From: CAVALG01 sp045576295
Lineage (GTDB): Bacteria; Bacillota; Clostridia; Oscillospirales; Acutalibacteraceae
Assembly: GCA_045576295.1 (NCBI GenBank)
Contig: JAZNGF010000015.1
Span: forward strand, 1 to 33,412
Reading direction: 5' to 3'
DNA: 33,412 bases
The translations under genes were made by a program, and so were the position numbers. The notes below the pieces were generated by a model that saw only the letters and a program-made list of their open reading frames with translations, had not been told where the DNA came from and ran no database searches. This document shows, piece by piece, positions 23,367 to 32,031 of this stretch. The first letter of the stretch is position 1; every line of letters begins with the position of its first letter.

Positions 23367-24161
23367 ATGTGGATTAATTCTGCACTAATTACCCACCAAG
23401 GTAACGTTAGAGAAAAGAATGAGGATAATTTTTATTATTTGGGTTCCACACTGGCTGATGCAAAAAGCGATCAATACTTTTCTTCAAATAGTTTTTCACT
23501 AAGCAGTAAACTAAACTTATTTGCCGTGTTTGACGGAATGGGCGGTATGAGTGCCGGAGATAGAGCTTCTCAATTATCGGCAACTACAGCAAAAAACGAA
23601 TACAAAAAGCACAGCAACTCTAATGCAACTTTATTAATGAACTATATTTGTAACCAATCTAATTATATTATATGTAATGAGATGGTTAACGGCGCTAAAA
23701 AACGTATGGGATCAACCGCAGCAATGCTTTGTTTGCAGGGTACCAATTACTATGTTTGTAATATCGGCGACAGCCCTGTTTTTATTCATCGGCAAAACAA
23801 ACTGTTCCGTATTTCTGCAGAGCACAGCGAGCGCGAAATGTACGAACGCCTTACAGGCACTTCACAAGCAGGGCGAAAATTTAAACTTACACAACATCTT
23901 GGAATTTTCCCTGAAGAAATGGCTATTGAGCCTTTTAACGCTTCAGGTAACATTTTTTCAGGTGATAAATTTTTAATTTGCAGTGATGGCCTTACAGATA
24001 TGGTGGAATTAACCACTATAAATCAAATTATAAATAATTCTTCTAATGTTAAAATTGCTGTTAAATCACTTATGTCTGCGGCACTTAAAAACGGCGGCAA
24101 GGATAACATAACAATTATTTGCATTGAAATAAAAAAGAATATGCTCACCGGTATGTTCTAA
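23367..24161 (+). CDS. PP2C-type Ser/Thr protein phosphatase
   Basis: A 264-residue PPM/PP2C metal-dependent phosphatase. The metal-site motifs are in order: REKNED (Asp20), FDGMGG (Asp56 to Gly60), GSTAAM near 115, IGDSPVF (134), SDGLTD (206-211) and GGKDN (243-247). No membrane segment is present, so it acts in the cytoplasm. It sits directly before an ATPase with FHA domains that read phosphothreonine, so its likely target is a kinase-phosphorylated T7SS part. No kinase is present in this window. The start follows AAAGGAGA. Confidence 0.93.
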   Translation: MWINSALITHQGNVREKNEDNFYYLGSTLADAKSDQYFSSNSFSLSSKLNLFAVFDGMGGMSAGDRASQLSATTAKNEYKKHSNSNATLLMNYICNQSNYIICNEMVNGAKKRMGSTAAMLCLQGTNYYVCNIGDSPVFIHRQNKLFRISAEHSEREMYERLTGTSQAGRKFKLTQHLGIFPEEMAIEPFNASGNIFSGDKFLICSDGLTDMVELTTINQIINNSSNVKIAVKSLMSAALKNGGKDNITIICIEIKKNMLTGMF

Positions 24162-24197
24162 AAGTTTTATTAAAACGTTGGGTTTTGAGGGGATAAT

Positions 24198-27100
24198 ATG
24201 GTAGTAACAATAGTTCTTTTACACAATGACAACATCTATCATTCTACAATAGAAATGGGGCAAGAAATTTCAATTGGCTCTCATAAAAAAGATAATTTAT
24301 TTGTTAGCGAGTTTTCTGCTGAACAAATTGTTGTTAAATGGAAAAGAACCGGTTTTTCTGTTAACGCAAAAAAAGCCTATGATTTTGATAAAGAATCTGT
24401 GCCGCTTGATACAATTATGGTGCTGGATAAAAGCACAAAAACCGTTTTATATCTTAGCTCTTTAACATCCCAATCAAGCGAGTCAATTAAATTGCCGTAT
24501 AACTGTATTCTTAAATTTGGTCGTTCAGAAAATTGTGATGTAGTTTTAAAACTCCCTTTTGTTTCAAGTAATCATTTCATTTTAAAGAATGAATCGGGCA
24601 ATGTTCGCATTGAAGATCAAGGCAGTACCAACGGATTATTTTTAAACGGAAAAAAGGTTAATATCGCTAAAATGAAATCCGGCGATGAACTTTCAATTTT
24701 AAGCGCAAAAATCAAACTATTTAACGGAAGCTTATTCTTCGAAAATGTTGGTGAAAAACTGCACATTGGTGAAATTAACAATTTAGTTGATAACACAAAC
24801 CACACAAGCAGTAATAACAATCAACTTGTCTACAGGCGTTCACCTCGCACCCAAGATCAGTTGCCGCACGAAGATATCATTCTTGCAAGTGCACCAACCA
24901 AGGCCCAAAAATTTGAAAAGAATCGCGGTATGTTTGCCTCGCTTGCGGGGACCGGTGCTATGTTCGCGGCTAATATGTTCACCGCTGCAGCATCACCGGC
25001 TTTGCTTGCTGCCAGAGCAGCAAGTTTGGTTTCACCAATCACAAGCATTGCAAGCTCAAGCGGCTCGAACAAAAAAAGAAAAATGAGCCTTGAACAATAT
25101 GAAACCCTACGACGCGAAAAATATGGCGCCTATATTAACGACCAGAAAGCGCGTATTGAATCGGTAGCTAAAGTACAAAGAGATATCATCTCTCGTGAAA
25201 ATCCTGAACCCAAGGAATGCATAAATATCCTCTATGGATTAAAGCGCAACCTTTGGGAAAGAATGCCCTCTGACCGAGATTTTCTTGACGTGCGTGTTGG
25301 AATGGGATACGAAGATTTATGCGTTACAGTGAAAAGCCGCACAGATAGCAACGGATTTCAAATGGAAGATGATGAAACAAGAGAGTTATCTGAACAAATT
25401 ATTGAAGAAACCCGAATTGTAGATAACGTCCCTGCGCGAATTTCTCTATTAAACAAAAACACTATAGGTTTTGTAGGTGATAGAGACAAAACTATTAAGT
25501 TGGTTAAAAATATGCTCATATCATTAACCACATCACATTGCTTTGAGGATGTTAGAGTTGTAGGTATCTTCGATTCTAAAGAGCGCGAAAAATGGGAGTC
25601 GCTTAAATGGCTGCCGCATGTGTGGGATGATAACAAGCAGTTTAGAACCTTAGCCTTTGATAAAGAAAACGCCCACAACCTTTGCGAAATGTTCAACGAT
25701 ATATTGAAAAAAAGGCGCGAAGAAATCAAAGACAGTTCATATGGCAGAAAAGCAATACCACAGCCATTTTATATTTTTATCTTCGGATCTAAAGATTTGG
25801 TTGAAAAAGAAGAAATAATGCACAATTTGTTTGTTAACGACTCGGCAATGGGTGTTACTTCGTTATTCTTGTTTGACGATATGTATATGTTACCTAACGA
25901 TTGCAGATGTATTGTTGATCTTGATAACGGCCCCTGTGTTTTCGACCGCAATGAAGCTAACAACAAGTTCTATTTCACACCGGATTCTGGAACTAATGAT
26001 ATTCATTGGGATACTTTTGCACGCAGAATGTCGGCAGTAAGTTTAGATGGTTTTGCTAAAACGGTTGGTTTGCCAAATGGTATTACATTTTTACAAGGTT
26101 TTGGAGCACAAACCGTTGAACAATTAGATGTAGTAAACAGGTGGAACTCGGCTGTTCCATACAAGAGCTTGGCAGCTCCAATTGGAATAATGGCAGGTAA
26201 CAAACCGTTCTATTTTGATATTCACGAAAAGAAACATGGTCCACACGGGCTTGTAGCCGGCACAACCGGATCGGGTAAAAGTGAACTTCTTCAAACATGG
26301 ATTTTATCAATGTCACTTTGTTACCATCCGCATGATGTTTCTTTTGTTATTATCGACTATAAGGGCGGTGGTATGGCAAATCTTTTAGAACCCCTCCCAC
26401 ATGTAGTTGGCAAAATCACAAACATAGGCTCTAACATTTCCAGATCTCTTACTTCTCTTCAAAGCGAAATCAAAAGGCGATATGCGATCTTCGATGAATA
26501 CGGTGTTAACCATATTGATAAATACCAAAAGCTTTATAAATCCGGCAAGGCTACAGAACCAATGCCCCACTTAATCATTGTTTCGGATGAGTTTGCTGAA
26601 CTGAAAAAAGAAGAACCGGAGTTTATGACGGGACTTATTAGTGCAGCACGTGTTGGCCGTAGTATTGGTATCCACTTGGTTCTTGCAACACAAAAACCTG
26701 GCGGCGTGGTTGATGATCAGATCCAAAGTAACTCTCGTTTCCGTTTGTGCTTAAAGGTGCAAGATGTTAACGATAGCCGAGAAATGATTAAAAGGCCCGA
26801 TGCAGCTAAATTAACTCAAGCCGGCCGCTCATACATTCGAGTTGGCGAAGACGAATACTTCGATTTGTTCCAATCTTTCTGGAGTGGCGCTCCTTATTTT
26901 GGCGCGGTTAGCGCTGAAGAAAACATTAGCAACCAGGTTAGAGTAGTTGATGTAACCGGAAAGCGCATCAAAACAGTAGCAGATGAAAAAACACGTTTTA
27001 AATCTGATTTAGACGAATTAACGGCTATTGTTCGCTATGTGTGTAGTGTTGCCGATGAAAACAACATCGAAAAACTTCAAGGCCCTTGGTTGCCTGAACT

Positions 27101-28739
27101 TCCCGAAAAAATATATCTTTACGAAACAAACGAAAAAGGCACTTTTGACGGAAGCGAATGGCCTAAATCACCTAAATGGCTATCCTTCCCCATAGGCAAA
27201 TATGATGCACCTAAGCTGCAAGCTCAAGGGACTCAATATATGGACCTTGCAGCCGAAGGCCATTACGGCATTTACGGTGCCCCGGGAACCGGAAAAACCA
27301 GCCTTTTGAAGTCTGTGGTTATGTCGTTAGGGCTTCATTATTCTCCACAAGATGTCAATATTTATATTCTTGACTGTGGCGGCTGGAGCATGAGTATGTT
27401 TAGCGGTATGCCGCACGTTGGCGGTATAGCATTAGATAGCGAAGAGGAAAAATTCTTTAAGTTTGAAAAACTTATTATGCAAGAATTCGAATCACGAAAA
27501 AGAATTTTTCTGAAAAACGCAGTAAGTTCACTTAAAGCATACCGTGAAACAGTTTCTTCCGATATGCCTGCAATTGTTATCGCAATTGATAATATAATTC
27601 CTATTTTCGACTTATATCCGGATTTAGAAAATCTGTTTGTAACTATTGCACGTGACGGTGCTACATACGGTATTTATATGATATACACTGCTAACAGCAC
27701 ATCCGGAGTGCGATACAAGGTGTTACAAAACATCCGCGGGGCCATTGCATTTGAACTAACCGACAAAGGTGATTACGCAACCATTGTTGGGCGTTTAGAT
27801 GGTATGGTGTTGCCCAAAATAATCGGGCGTGCATTTTATAAAGGCAACCCACCCGTTGAATTTCATGCTGCGCTTTCTGCTAACGGCGAAAACGACAGGG
27901 AAACAATGTTAGCTGTAAAAGAACTCACAGCAGAAATGAACGCAGCTTGGGAAGGCCCGCGCCCCAAACCCATACCGGTTATGCCTGAAAATGTAACCAG
28001 CGAAGAAATGATATCTGAATATTCGGTAAGAACGCTAATCCCGGTTGGAATTAGTTGCGACGATATTCGACCTTCATACATAGACCTTTCTACAAACTAT
28101 TCATTGCTCATTTCAGGATCGGTTCATTCAGGAAAAACACGAAAACTATCTCAGATCACCAATATGGTGGTGTCACGTTTCGTTGATTCTAAGATTTTTA
28201 TATTCGATAGTTTATCTAAAGCACTTAACGATACACAGAATATAGCACACAAATACACTTCAATCGATGACGATTTAGCTGTTACTGCATCACTTGATGA
28301 ACTTGTAAGTTTTTTGAACGAACGAAAAAAAGCACAGAATCAAGCAAAGCAGATAGATGGAGAAAGTTTCAAAGAAAAAGATTTTATCGCGAATTATGAA
28401 CTTCTTTGCATTGTTATTGATGATCTAAAAGAATTCATCGACACCGTTTCAGATGCAAACAAAAACACAATGGAGAGAATCTGCAGAATGGCGCAAGACT
28501 TAGGAGTTATTGTTCTTTGTGCAGGAAGAATGGCAGATATAGCGAAATATAACGAAATCGAATCTCTCACAAGGGTAATTGTTGGCAATCAGAATGGATT
28601 AGTTATGAACGGAACACCTGCACAGCACGAATACTTCCAAAACAATCTTAAGTTTACCGAGCGCGATATTGAAGCCGGAGAAGGTTTTTCATATCAGTTT
28701 GACGGTGGAAAATGCATAAAGATTAAACCGATACAGTAA
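24198..28739 (+). CDS. essC: Type VII secretion FHA-FtsK ATPase (EssC)
   Basis: The motor of the T7SS, 1513 residues. Two FHA domains open it: a weak one (about 1-85) and a canonical one (about 95-185) with FGRS (Arg109), SSNH (123-126) and GSTNG (142-146), the phosphothreonine-binding set. An Ala-rich hydrophobic stretch (about 245-287) stands where EssC proteins have their membrane helices. Three FtsK/SpoIIIE modules follow. D1 has GTTGSGKS from 688 and Walker B IIVSDEFAEL (Asp797, Glu798). D2 has GAPGTGKT from 1027 and D3 has GSVHSGKT from 1307, with IDN and IDD in place of a full Walker B. D1 alone therefore looks fully catalytic, as in known EssC proteins. The start follows GAGGGG. Confidence 0.96.
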   Translation: MVVTIVLLHNDNIYHSTIEMGQEISIGSHKKDNLFVSEFSAEQIVVKWKRTGFSVNAKKAYDFDKESVPLDTIMVLDKSTKTVLYLSSLTSQSSESIKLPYNCILKFGRSENCDVVLKLPFVSSNHFILKNESGNVRIEDQGSTNGLFLNGKKVNIAKMKSGDELSILSAKIKLFNGSLFFENVGEKLHIGEINNLVDNTNHTSSNNNQLVYRRSPRTQDQLPHEDIILASAPTKAQKFEKNRGMFASLAGTGAMFAANMFTAAASPALLAARAASLVSPITSIASSSGSNKKRKMSLEQYETLRREKYGAYINDQKARIESVAKVQRDIISRENPEPKECINILYGLKRNLWERMPSDRDFLDVRVGMGYEDLCVTVKSRTDSNGFQMEDDETRELSEQIIEETRIVDNVPARISLLNKNTIGFVGDRDKTIKLVKNMLISLTTSHCFEDVRVVGIFDSKEREKWESLKWLPHVWDDNKQFRTLAFDKENAHNLCEMFNDILKKRREEIKDSSYGRKAIPQPFYIFIFGSKDLVEKEEIMHNLFVNDSAMGVTSLFLFDDMYMLPNDCRCIVDLDNGPCVFDRNEANNKFYFTPDSGTNDIHWDTFARRMSAVSLDGFAKTVGLPNGITFLQGFGAQTVEQLDVVNRWNSAVPYKSLAAPIGIMAGNKPFYFDIHEKKHGPHGLVAGTTGSGKSELLQTWILSMSLCYHPHDVSFVIIDYKGGGMANLLEPLPHVVGKITNIGSNISRSLTSLQSEIKRRYAIFDEYGVNHIDKYQKLYKSGKATEPMPHLIIVSDEFAELKKEEPEFMTGLISAARVGRSIGIHLVLATQKPGGVVDDQIQSNSRFRLCLKVQDVNDSREMIKRPDAAKLTQAGRSYIRVGEDEYFDLFQSFWSGAPYFGAVSAEENISNQVRVVDVTGKRIKTVADEKTRFKSDLDELTAIVRYVCSVADENNIEKLQGPWLPELPEKIYLYETNEKGTFDGSEWPKSPKWLSFPIGKYDAPKLQAQGTQYMDLAAEGHYGIYGAPGTGKTSLLKSVVMSLGLHYSPQDVNIYILDCGGWSMSMFSGMPHVGGIALDSEEEKFFKFEKLIMQEFESRKRIFLKNAVSSLKAYRETVSSDMPAIVIAIDNIIPIFDLYPDLENLFVTIARDGATYGIYMIYTANSTSGVRYKVLQNIRGAIAFELTDKGDYATIVGRLDGMVLPKIIGRAFYKGNPPVEFHAALSANGENDRETMLAVKELTAEMNAAWEGPRPKPIPVMPENVTSEEMISEYSVRTLIPVGISCDDIRPSYIDLSTNYSLLISGSVHSGKTRKLSQITNMVVSRFVDSKIFIFDSLSKALNDTQNIAHKYTSIDDDLAVTASLDELVSFLNERKKAQNQAKQIDGESFKEKDFIANYELLCIVIDDLKEFIDTVSDANKNTMERICRMAQDLGVIVLCAGRMADIAKYNEIESLTRVIVGNQNGLVMNGTPAQHEYFQNNLKFTERDIEAGEGFSYQFDGGKCIKIKPIQ

Positions 28740-28751
28740 AGAGGTGGAAAT

Positions 28752-29270
28752 ATGATTAAAGTAAATATGGCAGAAATAGAAACTTTAACAGATATTTTGA
28801 TTAAGGTTTCCTCTGATTCCGATGAGGTATTAAATCGATTGCGCCAGATTTTCAACGAAATGCACAACGATGTTGAATTGCCTTTATACCCACAATCTTC
28901 AATAGCACTCGAAGCTGTTTCAGGGTCACTTGATGCAATCAACCGAGGAAATGATGTTTTGCAATCGTTAAAGAACACCTTGTTATCTATTGCAACCACA
29001 TATCAAGAAACCGAAAAAAGGAACAAGGATGCTTTAAACCGAATGTCGGCAATGATGGATAATATAAGCGTTGACTATAACGCAGCAATTATTTCCAACA
29101 GCATTACTCCTGTTGAGCATAACAACGATATTGAGTCTCAAAATATAATTCAGCAAATGGTGGCTGACGGTGTTGAAGAAATGCAGGCAACTAACATCGC
29201 CGCTTTAACTAAAGCTGTTAGAGAAGAATACGAAATATCTGAAATTGAAGATCTTACCGAAAATTATTAA
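28752..29270 (+). CDS. T7SS-locus helical protein, 172 aa
   Basis: This acidic, mostly alpha-helical protein begins 12 nt after essC (GAGGTGG upstream). Residues about 1-115 look like two helices joined by a short turn, the layout of WXG100 or LXG N-terminal domains, but there is no W-x-G at the turn (it reads DVELPLYPQSS). A helical, Glu-rich tail (115-172) follows, containing the short repeat-like elements MVADGVEEMQ and AVREEYEISE. It has no signal peptide. It could be a secreted substrate, a helical partner of one, or a structural accessory. No family was recognised. Confidence 0.65.
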   Translation: MIKVNMAEIETLTDILIKVSSDSDEVLNRLRQIFNEMHNDVELPLYPQSSIALEAVSGSLDAINRGNDVLQSLKNTLLSIATTYQETEKRNKDALNRMSAMMDNISVDYNAAIISNSITPVEHNNDIESQNIIQQMVADGVEEMQATNIAALTKAVREEYEISEIEDLTENY

Positions 29271-29282
29271 TGGAGGAATACC

Positions 29283-30074
29283 ATGAACGAAGATTTTCAA
29301 ATCAAGTTGTCCTCTAAAGAAGTGTTAACACTTGCCGCATTGCTTGGATATAAAAGTATATTCGGTGTAAAGGATGGAGGCTTTTTTAAACGCGATGCCA
29401 ACATTAACCCTTTAATAAGGCAGTGCGTTCGGCGATTAGAAAGGAAAAAGCTTATTCAATATGATTTGAGCGGGATTTTATATATTGCTCCTGTCTTAAA
29501 GAAAGCAATAGATTGTATTTGTAATGCCGAATCTGTTGGATTGTTTTCAACAAATCTTAAGTCGGGCAAAAAATCTTCAACCTACATAATGGAAAGTAAA
29601 AACACTGTTGTTTTACTTGAACGTTCAAGTAATGACAATTACAGCATCTGTCTCACTGATACAGTTCCTTTAAAAAAGGTTATACCACGAGAAATACTTT
29701 CATCACACCACAGTGAAATTCACGAGATAATGTTGTTCGAAGAGGCTGAATACATACACAATCAAATCGCGTCTTTTAACCATGAACAGGCCGAAACCCG
29801 TATTCAAAAACATATTAATGATAGCAAAGCCAGTAAGATTATCACTAAAATTCTCGCAGGAAACTGCGGATATATGAGTGTTCAAATTTATGCTAAAGAC
29901 AAGAACTTATATAAAACCGTTTATAACACACTGTTAGTTTGTATAGACAATCACACGATTTCATTACACTTAGATGAAAACAACGTGTTACGGTTTGAAT
30001 CATTATCTCCCACGATGATAACGGGATGTATAGGTTCAAAATTCAAACTTAGCGCAAAGAGAGGTATTGTTTAG
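29283..30074 (+). CDS. T7SS-locus protein, EspG-like pattern (263 aa)
   Basis: No named family is certain. The protein starts KLSSKEVLTLAALLGYKSIFG, then has a helix with a conserved Arg (QCVRRLERKKLI) and a G-containing strand (YDLSGILYIAPVLKKAI). A long beta-rich centre has SSTYIMESKNTVVLLERS, then DTVPLKKVIPREIL. This resembles the layout of the actinobacterial EspG chaperones, which bind PE/PPE substrates. It also matches a second gene in this locus (31396-32028) in the same layout, so the two appear to be distant paralogues. The start follows GGAGGA. The stop TAG overlaps the GTG of esaB. A fold search would decide the EspG idea. Confidence 0.55.
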   Translation: MNEDFQIKLSSKEVLTLAALLGYKSIFGVKDGGFFKRDANINPLIRQCVRRLERKKLIQYDLSGILYIAPVLKKAIDCICNAESVGLFSTNLKSGKKSSTYIMESKNTVVLLERSSNDNYSICLTDTVPLKKVIPREILSSHHSEIHEIMLFEEAEYIHNQIASFNHEQAETRIQKHINDSKASKIITKILAGNCGYMSVQIYAKDKNLYKTVYNTLLVCIDNHTISLHLDENNVLRFESLSPTMITGCIGSKFKLSAKRGIV

Positions 30075-30331
30075 TGGAAAATATTATTGTTACAGTAACA
30101 AACCTTAACAAAGCCTATTTATACGACTTAGAAGTACCTACAAATGTTTCTATTGACAAACTTAAAAATGATATTGTAGAAGCATTGAATGGCTATAAAC
30201 CTGATTTATTTTTGCAAACCGCCACTACCGAACTGTTTTGCAATCGATTCGGGCGCCAGCTAAAATCTAACGAAACATTAGAAAGTGCCGGTGTATGGAA
30301 CGGCGACTATATCACAATAATCGAGGTGTAA
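30074..30331 (+). CDS. esaB: EsaB/YukD ubiquitin-like T7SS protein
   Basis: An 85-residue protein with a ubiquitin-like beta-grasp pattern: an opening strand pair with a YDLEVPTNVSIDKLKNDIVEAL helix, and an ending GVWNGDYITIIEV. EsaB/YukD proteins are regulatory or core parts of Firmicutes T7SS and occur in most such loci. The start is the GTG at 30074, overlapping the preceding stop by one base. There is no own binding site, so translation is probably coupled. The next gene follows at 5 nt. Confidence 0.88.
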   Translation: MENIIVTVTNLNKAYLYDLEVPTNVSIDKLKNDIVEALNGYKPDLFLQTATTELFCNRFGRQLKSNETLESAGVWNGDYITIIEV

Positions 30332-30335
30332 ACAA

Positions 30336-30608
30336 ATGGACGAAATCACATTTGTTGATGTTTTATCCCATTATCAATTAAAGCTTAAAGAAGTTTCAGA
30401 CGAAGTTGAAACAATTAAGAAAAATTTAAAAAAGGCTGAAGGCTGCATTGATTCCGGTTGGACCGGCGCATCTGCCGATGCATGCCGCCTGAAGTTAGAA
30501 TATGTAAGCAGTGAACTTACAAAATCTTTAACCGAACTTTCCGAAGCACTTGTTAAACTTTCAGCAATAGGCGAGGTTTTGGCCGAGGAAGATATTACTT
30601 TGATTTGA
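30336..30608 (+). CDS. WXG100-family protein (WTG motif)
   Basis: A 90-residue two-helix protein with W-T-G at 42-44 in the turn (DSGWTGASADACRLKLE). This is the standard ESAT-6/WXG100 layout of secreted T7SS substrates, which form dimers. It is a bit short at the C-terminus, and I see no clear Y-x-x-x-D/E signal after the second helix, so it may be secreted as part of a heterodimer. GAGGTG lies within the end of esaB, 7 nt before its ATG. Confidence 0.82.
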   Translation: MDEITFVDVLSHYQLKLKEVSDEVETIKKNLKKAEGCIDSGWTGASADACRLKLEYVSSELTKSLTELSEALVKLSAIGEVLAEEDITLI

Positions 30609-30655
30609 CTGCCATTTGGCATCAAATATATATTTTTTGAAAGGTGGAAACAACC

Positions 30656-30955
30656 ATGGCACTTATTCAAGTGACACCCGACTTGCTCAACGGCAAGGCT
30701 AACGATCTACGTACTCTCAAGAGTCAGCATGATGAGGCAATGAGCAAAATGCGCACCCTTATTATGGGATTAAATGAAGTATGGAAAGGTGACGCTCAAG
30801 ATGCGTTCGTTGCAAAATATGAAAGCATGCAGTCTACCTTCACTAACTTCTCTCAGATGCTTGAAGAGTATGCAAAGCTGATGAACACTGCAGCTCAAAG
30901 GCTTCAGGAAACAGATACTGCTTTGCAGGGCACTATGAATAGCTTCGGCGGCTAA
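30656..30955 (+). CDS. esxA: EsxA/YukE-type WXG100 protein (WKG motif)
   Basis: This 99-residue protein is the most canonical WXG100 in the locus: helix 1, turn with W-K-G (Trp43 to Gly45, GLNEVWKGDAQDAF), helix 2 and a short Gly-rich tail ending FGG. Such proteins are exported as dimers through EssC and are needed for the export of other substrates. The start is the ATG at 30656 behind AAAGGTGG, not the GTG at 30644 within that site. Two large hairpins follow immediately (30971-31014, 31022-31064), so its mRNA probably has a protected 3' end and high abundance. Confidence 0.93.
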   Translation: MALIQVTPDLLNGKANDLRTLKSQHDEAMSKMRTLIMGLNEVWKGDAQDAFVAKYESMQSTFTNFSQMLEEYAKLMNTAAQRLQETDTALQGTMNSFGG

Positions 30956-30970
30956 TTGTAGTGAATACAA

Positions 30971-31014
30971 TTCATAGCAGGGCGACTTTCTTTTGTTTGT
31001 TGCCCTGCTATGAA
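30971..31014 (+). other. Perfect 13-bp hairpin after esxA
   Basis: TTCATAGCAGGGC (30971-30983) pairs perfectly with GCCCTGCTATGAA (31002-31014) around an 18-nt loop. No U-run follows directly, so it is not a strong terminator. It may be a stabilising or processing element at the end of the esxA message, or a partial attenuator. Confidence 0.6.
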
Positions 31015-31021
31015 GTATGTG

Positions 31022-31064
31022 TTATTTTGAAATTAACTTATCTATTAAACTAATTTCAAAATAA
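31022..31064 (+). other. Perfect 14-bp AT-rich inverted repeat before the next WXG100 gene
   Basis: TTATTTTGAAATTA (31022-31035) pairs perfectly with TAATTTCAAAATAA (31051-31064) around a 15-nt loop. It is 28 nt before the next start codon. It could be an operator, a processing site or a hairpin that limits read-through. Its composition differs strongly from the GC-rich hairpin just upstream. Confidence 0.55.
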
Positions 31065-31091
31065 TACATCAAACAAGGAGGGGATGATGTT

Positions 31092-31382
31092 ATGAATATA
31101 CAGGTTGACACTTCTCAATTAGTTGAAAGAAGCAGTGAAATTAACGCCCTGAGAACCGAGTTATCTAATATTATGGAGCAGATTGAAATTCTTATTCTTT
31201 CTGTAAACGGCGGATGGCAAGGTGACGCAGAGAGGGCTTTCTCTGAGAAAATCCTCTATGTAAAAAAACAGTTCGCAAATATTGCAAACTTCTTTGAGGA
31301 ATATGCCGGTCTTCTCAAAAGTTTTGCATATACATACGAGCAACAGGAGTCTGATATTTCTTCGAAAATCAATTTAACGTAA
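31092..31382 (+). CDS. WXG100-family protein (WQG motif)
   Basis: A 96-residue protein with the two-helix WXG100 pattern and W-Q-G at 42-44 (NGGWQGDAERAFSEKI). Helix 2 has a strongly charged face and a short polar end. The ATG follows AAGGAGGGG. It is the first gene after the double hairpin and is paired with the EspG-like gene at 31396, 13 nt downstream, as chaperone and substrate genes often are. Confidence 0.87.
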   Translation: MNIQVDTSQLVERSSEINALRTELSNIMEQIEILILSVNGGWQGDAERAFSEKILYVKKQFANIANFFEEYAGLLKSFAYTYEQQESDISSKINLT

Positions 31383-31395
31383 AGGAGTAAAGCAC

Positions 31396-32028
31396 ATGAA
31401 CAAAGAAATAATCTTAACACCTGAAGAACTTTATTATTTAGGAAGTTTTCTTCAGGCGAAGTATATAGACTATGCATATATTGCTGCTATGAGCGATATA
31501 AAACAAAATTACAAGCTGTTTGAAAAGGAAACAAGAGCATCTCTTGTATCTTCTGGTATTATAATAGAAGACTTTGCAGGAAATATCGAGATTGACGAAT
31601 CAGTCCGCACCCTTTTAACTCCTATATTCTTTGGAGAAACTGAAACTTCTCTTGATATTTGCGAAATTGGCGTCAATAGTTCTGTAACAGTTTACAAATT
31701 CCATTTTTATGATGAAACTATTACTATGGTTACCGGTCACCAAGAAAAACTGATAGTTAAATCTATCGACCTAATAGAAATTCAGCAAATTGTAGAAAAA
31801 CTTTTACCGGCTAACTACAACCCTAAATCAATCACCATATCCGATATCGCTGATCTTGAAGTTACTCGTTTTATTGCAGCAAAAAGTATTTTAGTTGGGA
31901 ACACTTCGACCGTAAAAACATATATCGAGGCCGGCAACGTACTCTATCAAGAGAATGAAGAAAACATCGAAAGCATCAGCAAAGAAATGTTTATTTCAAA
32001 TGTTTGTGAAATTGTAAAGGGGGCTTAA
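31396..32028 (+). CDS. T7SS-locus protein, EspG-like pattern (210 aa)
   Basis: Layout: IILTPEELYYLGSFLQA at the start, a helix with ETRASLVSSGIII, then DFAGNIEIDESVRTLLTPIFFGETETSLDI, a beta-rich middle (TVYKFHFYDETITMVTG), and a helix with IDLIEIQQIVEKLLP near 125. The order is the same as in mycobacterial EspG: a start with (L)T-x-E, an Arg helix, a G strand, a centre of beta strands that includes a YDE-like stretch, and a late helix ending LLP. It is shorter than EspG (about 280) and than its paralogue here. It begins 13 nt after a WXG100 gene (GGAG site), which supports a chaperone role. The family call is inference. Confidence 0.5.
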   Translation: MNKEIILTPEELYYLGSFLQAKYIDYAYIAAMSDIKQNYKLFEKETRASLVSSGIIIEDFAGNIEIDESVRTLLTPIFFGETETSLDICEIGVNSSVTVYKFHFYDETITMVTGHQEKLIVKSIDLIEIQQIVEKLLPANYNPKSITISDIADLEVTRFIAAKSILVGNTSTVKTYIEAGNVLYQENEENIESISKEMFISNVCEIVKGA

Positions 32029-32031
32029 ACG

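Noticed and set aside
27276..28739. Missing Walker B glutamates in EssC D2 and D3 as gene decay
   Set aside because: Degenerate second and third ATPase modules are usual in EssC proteins. D1 is intact and the frame is open throughout.
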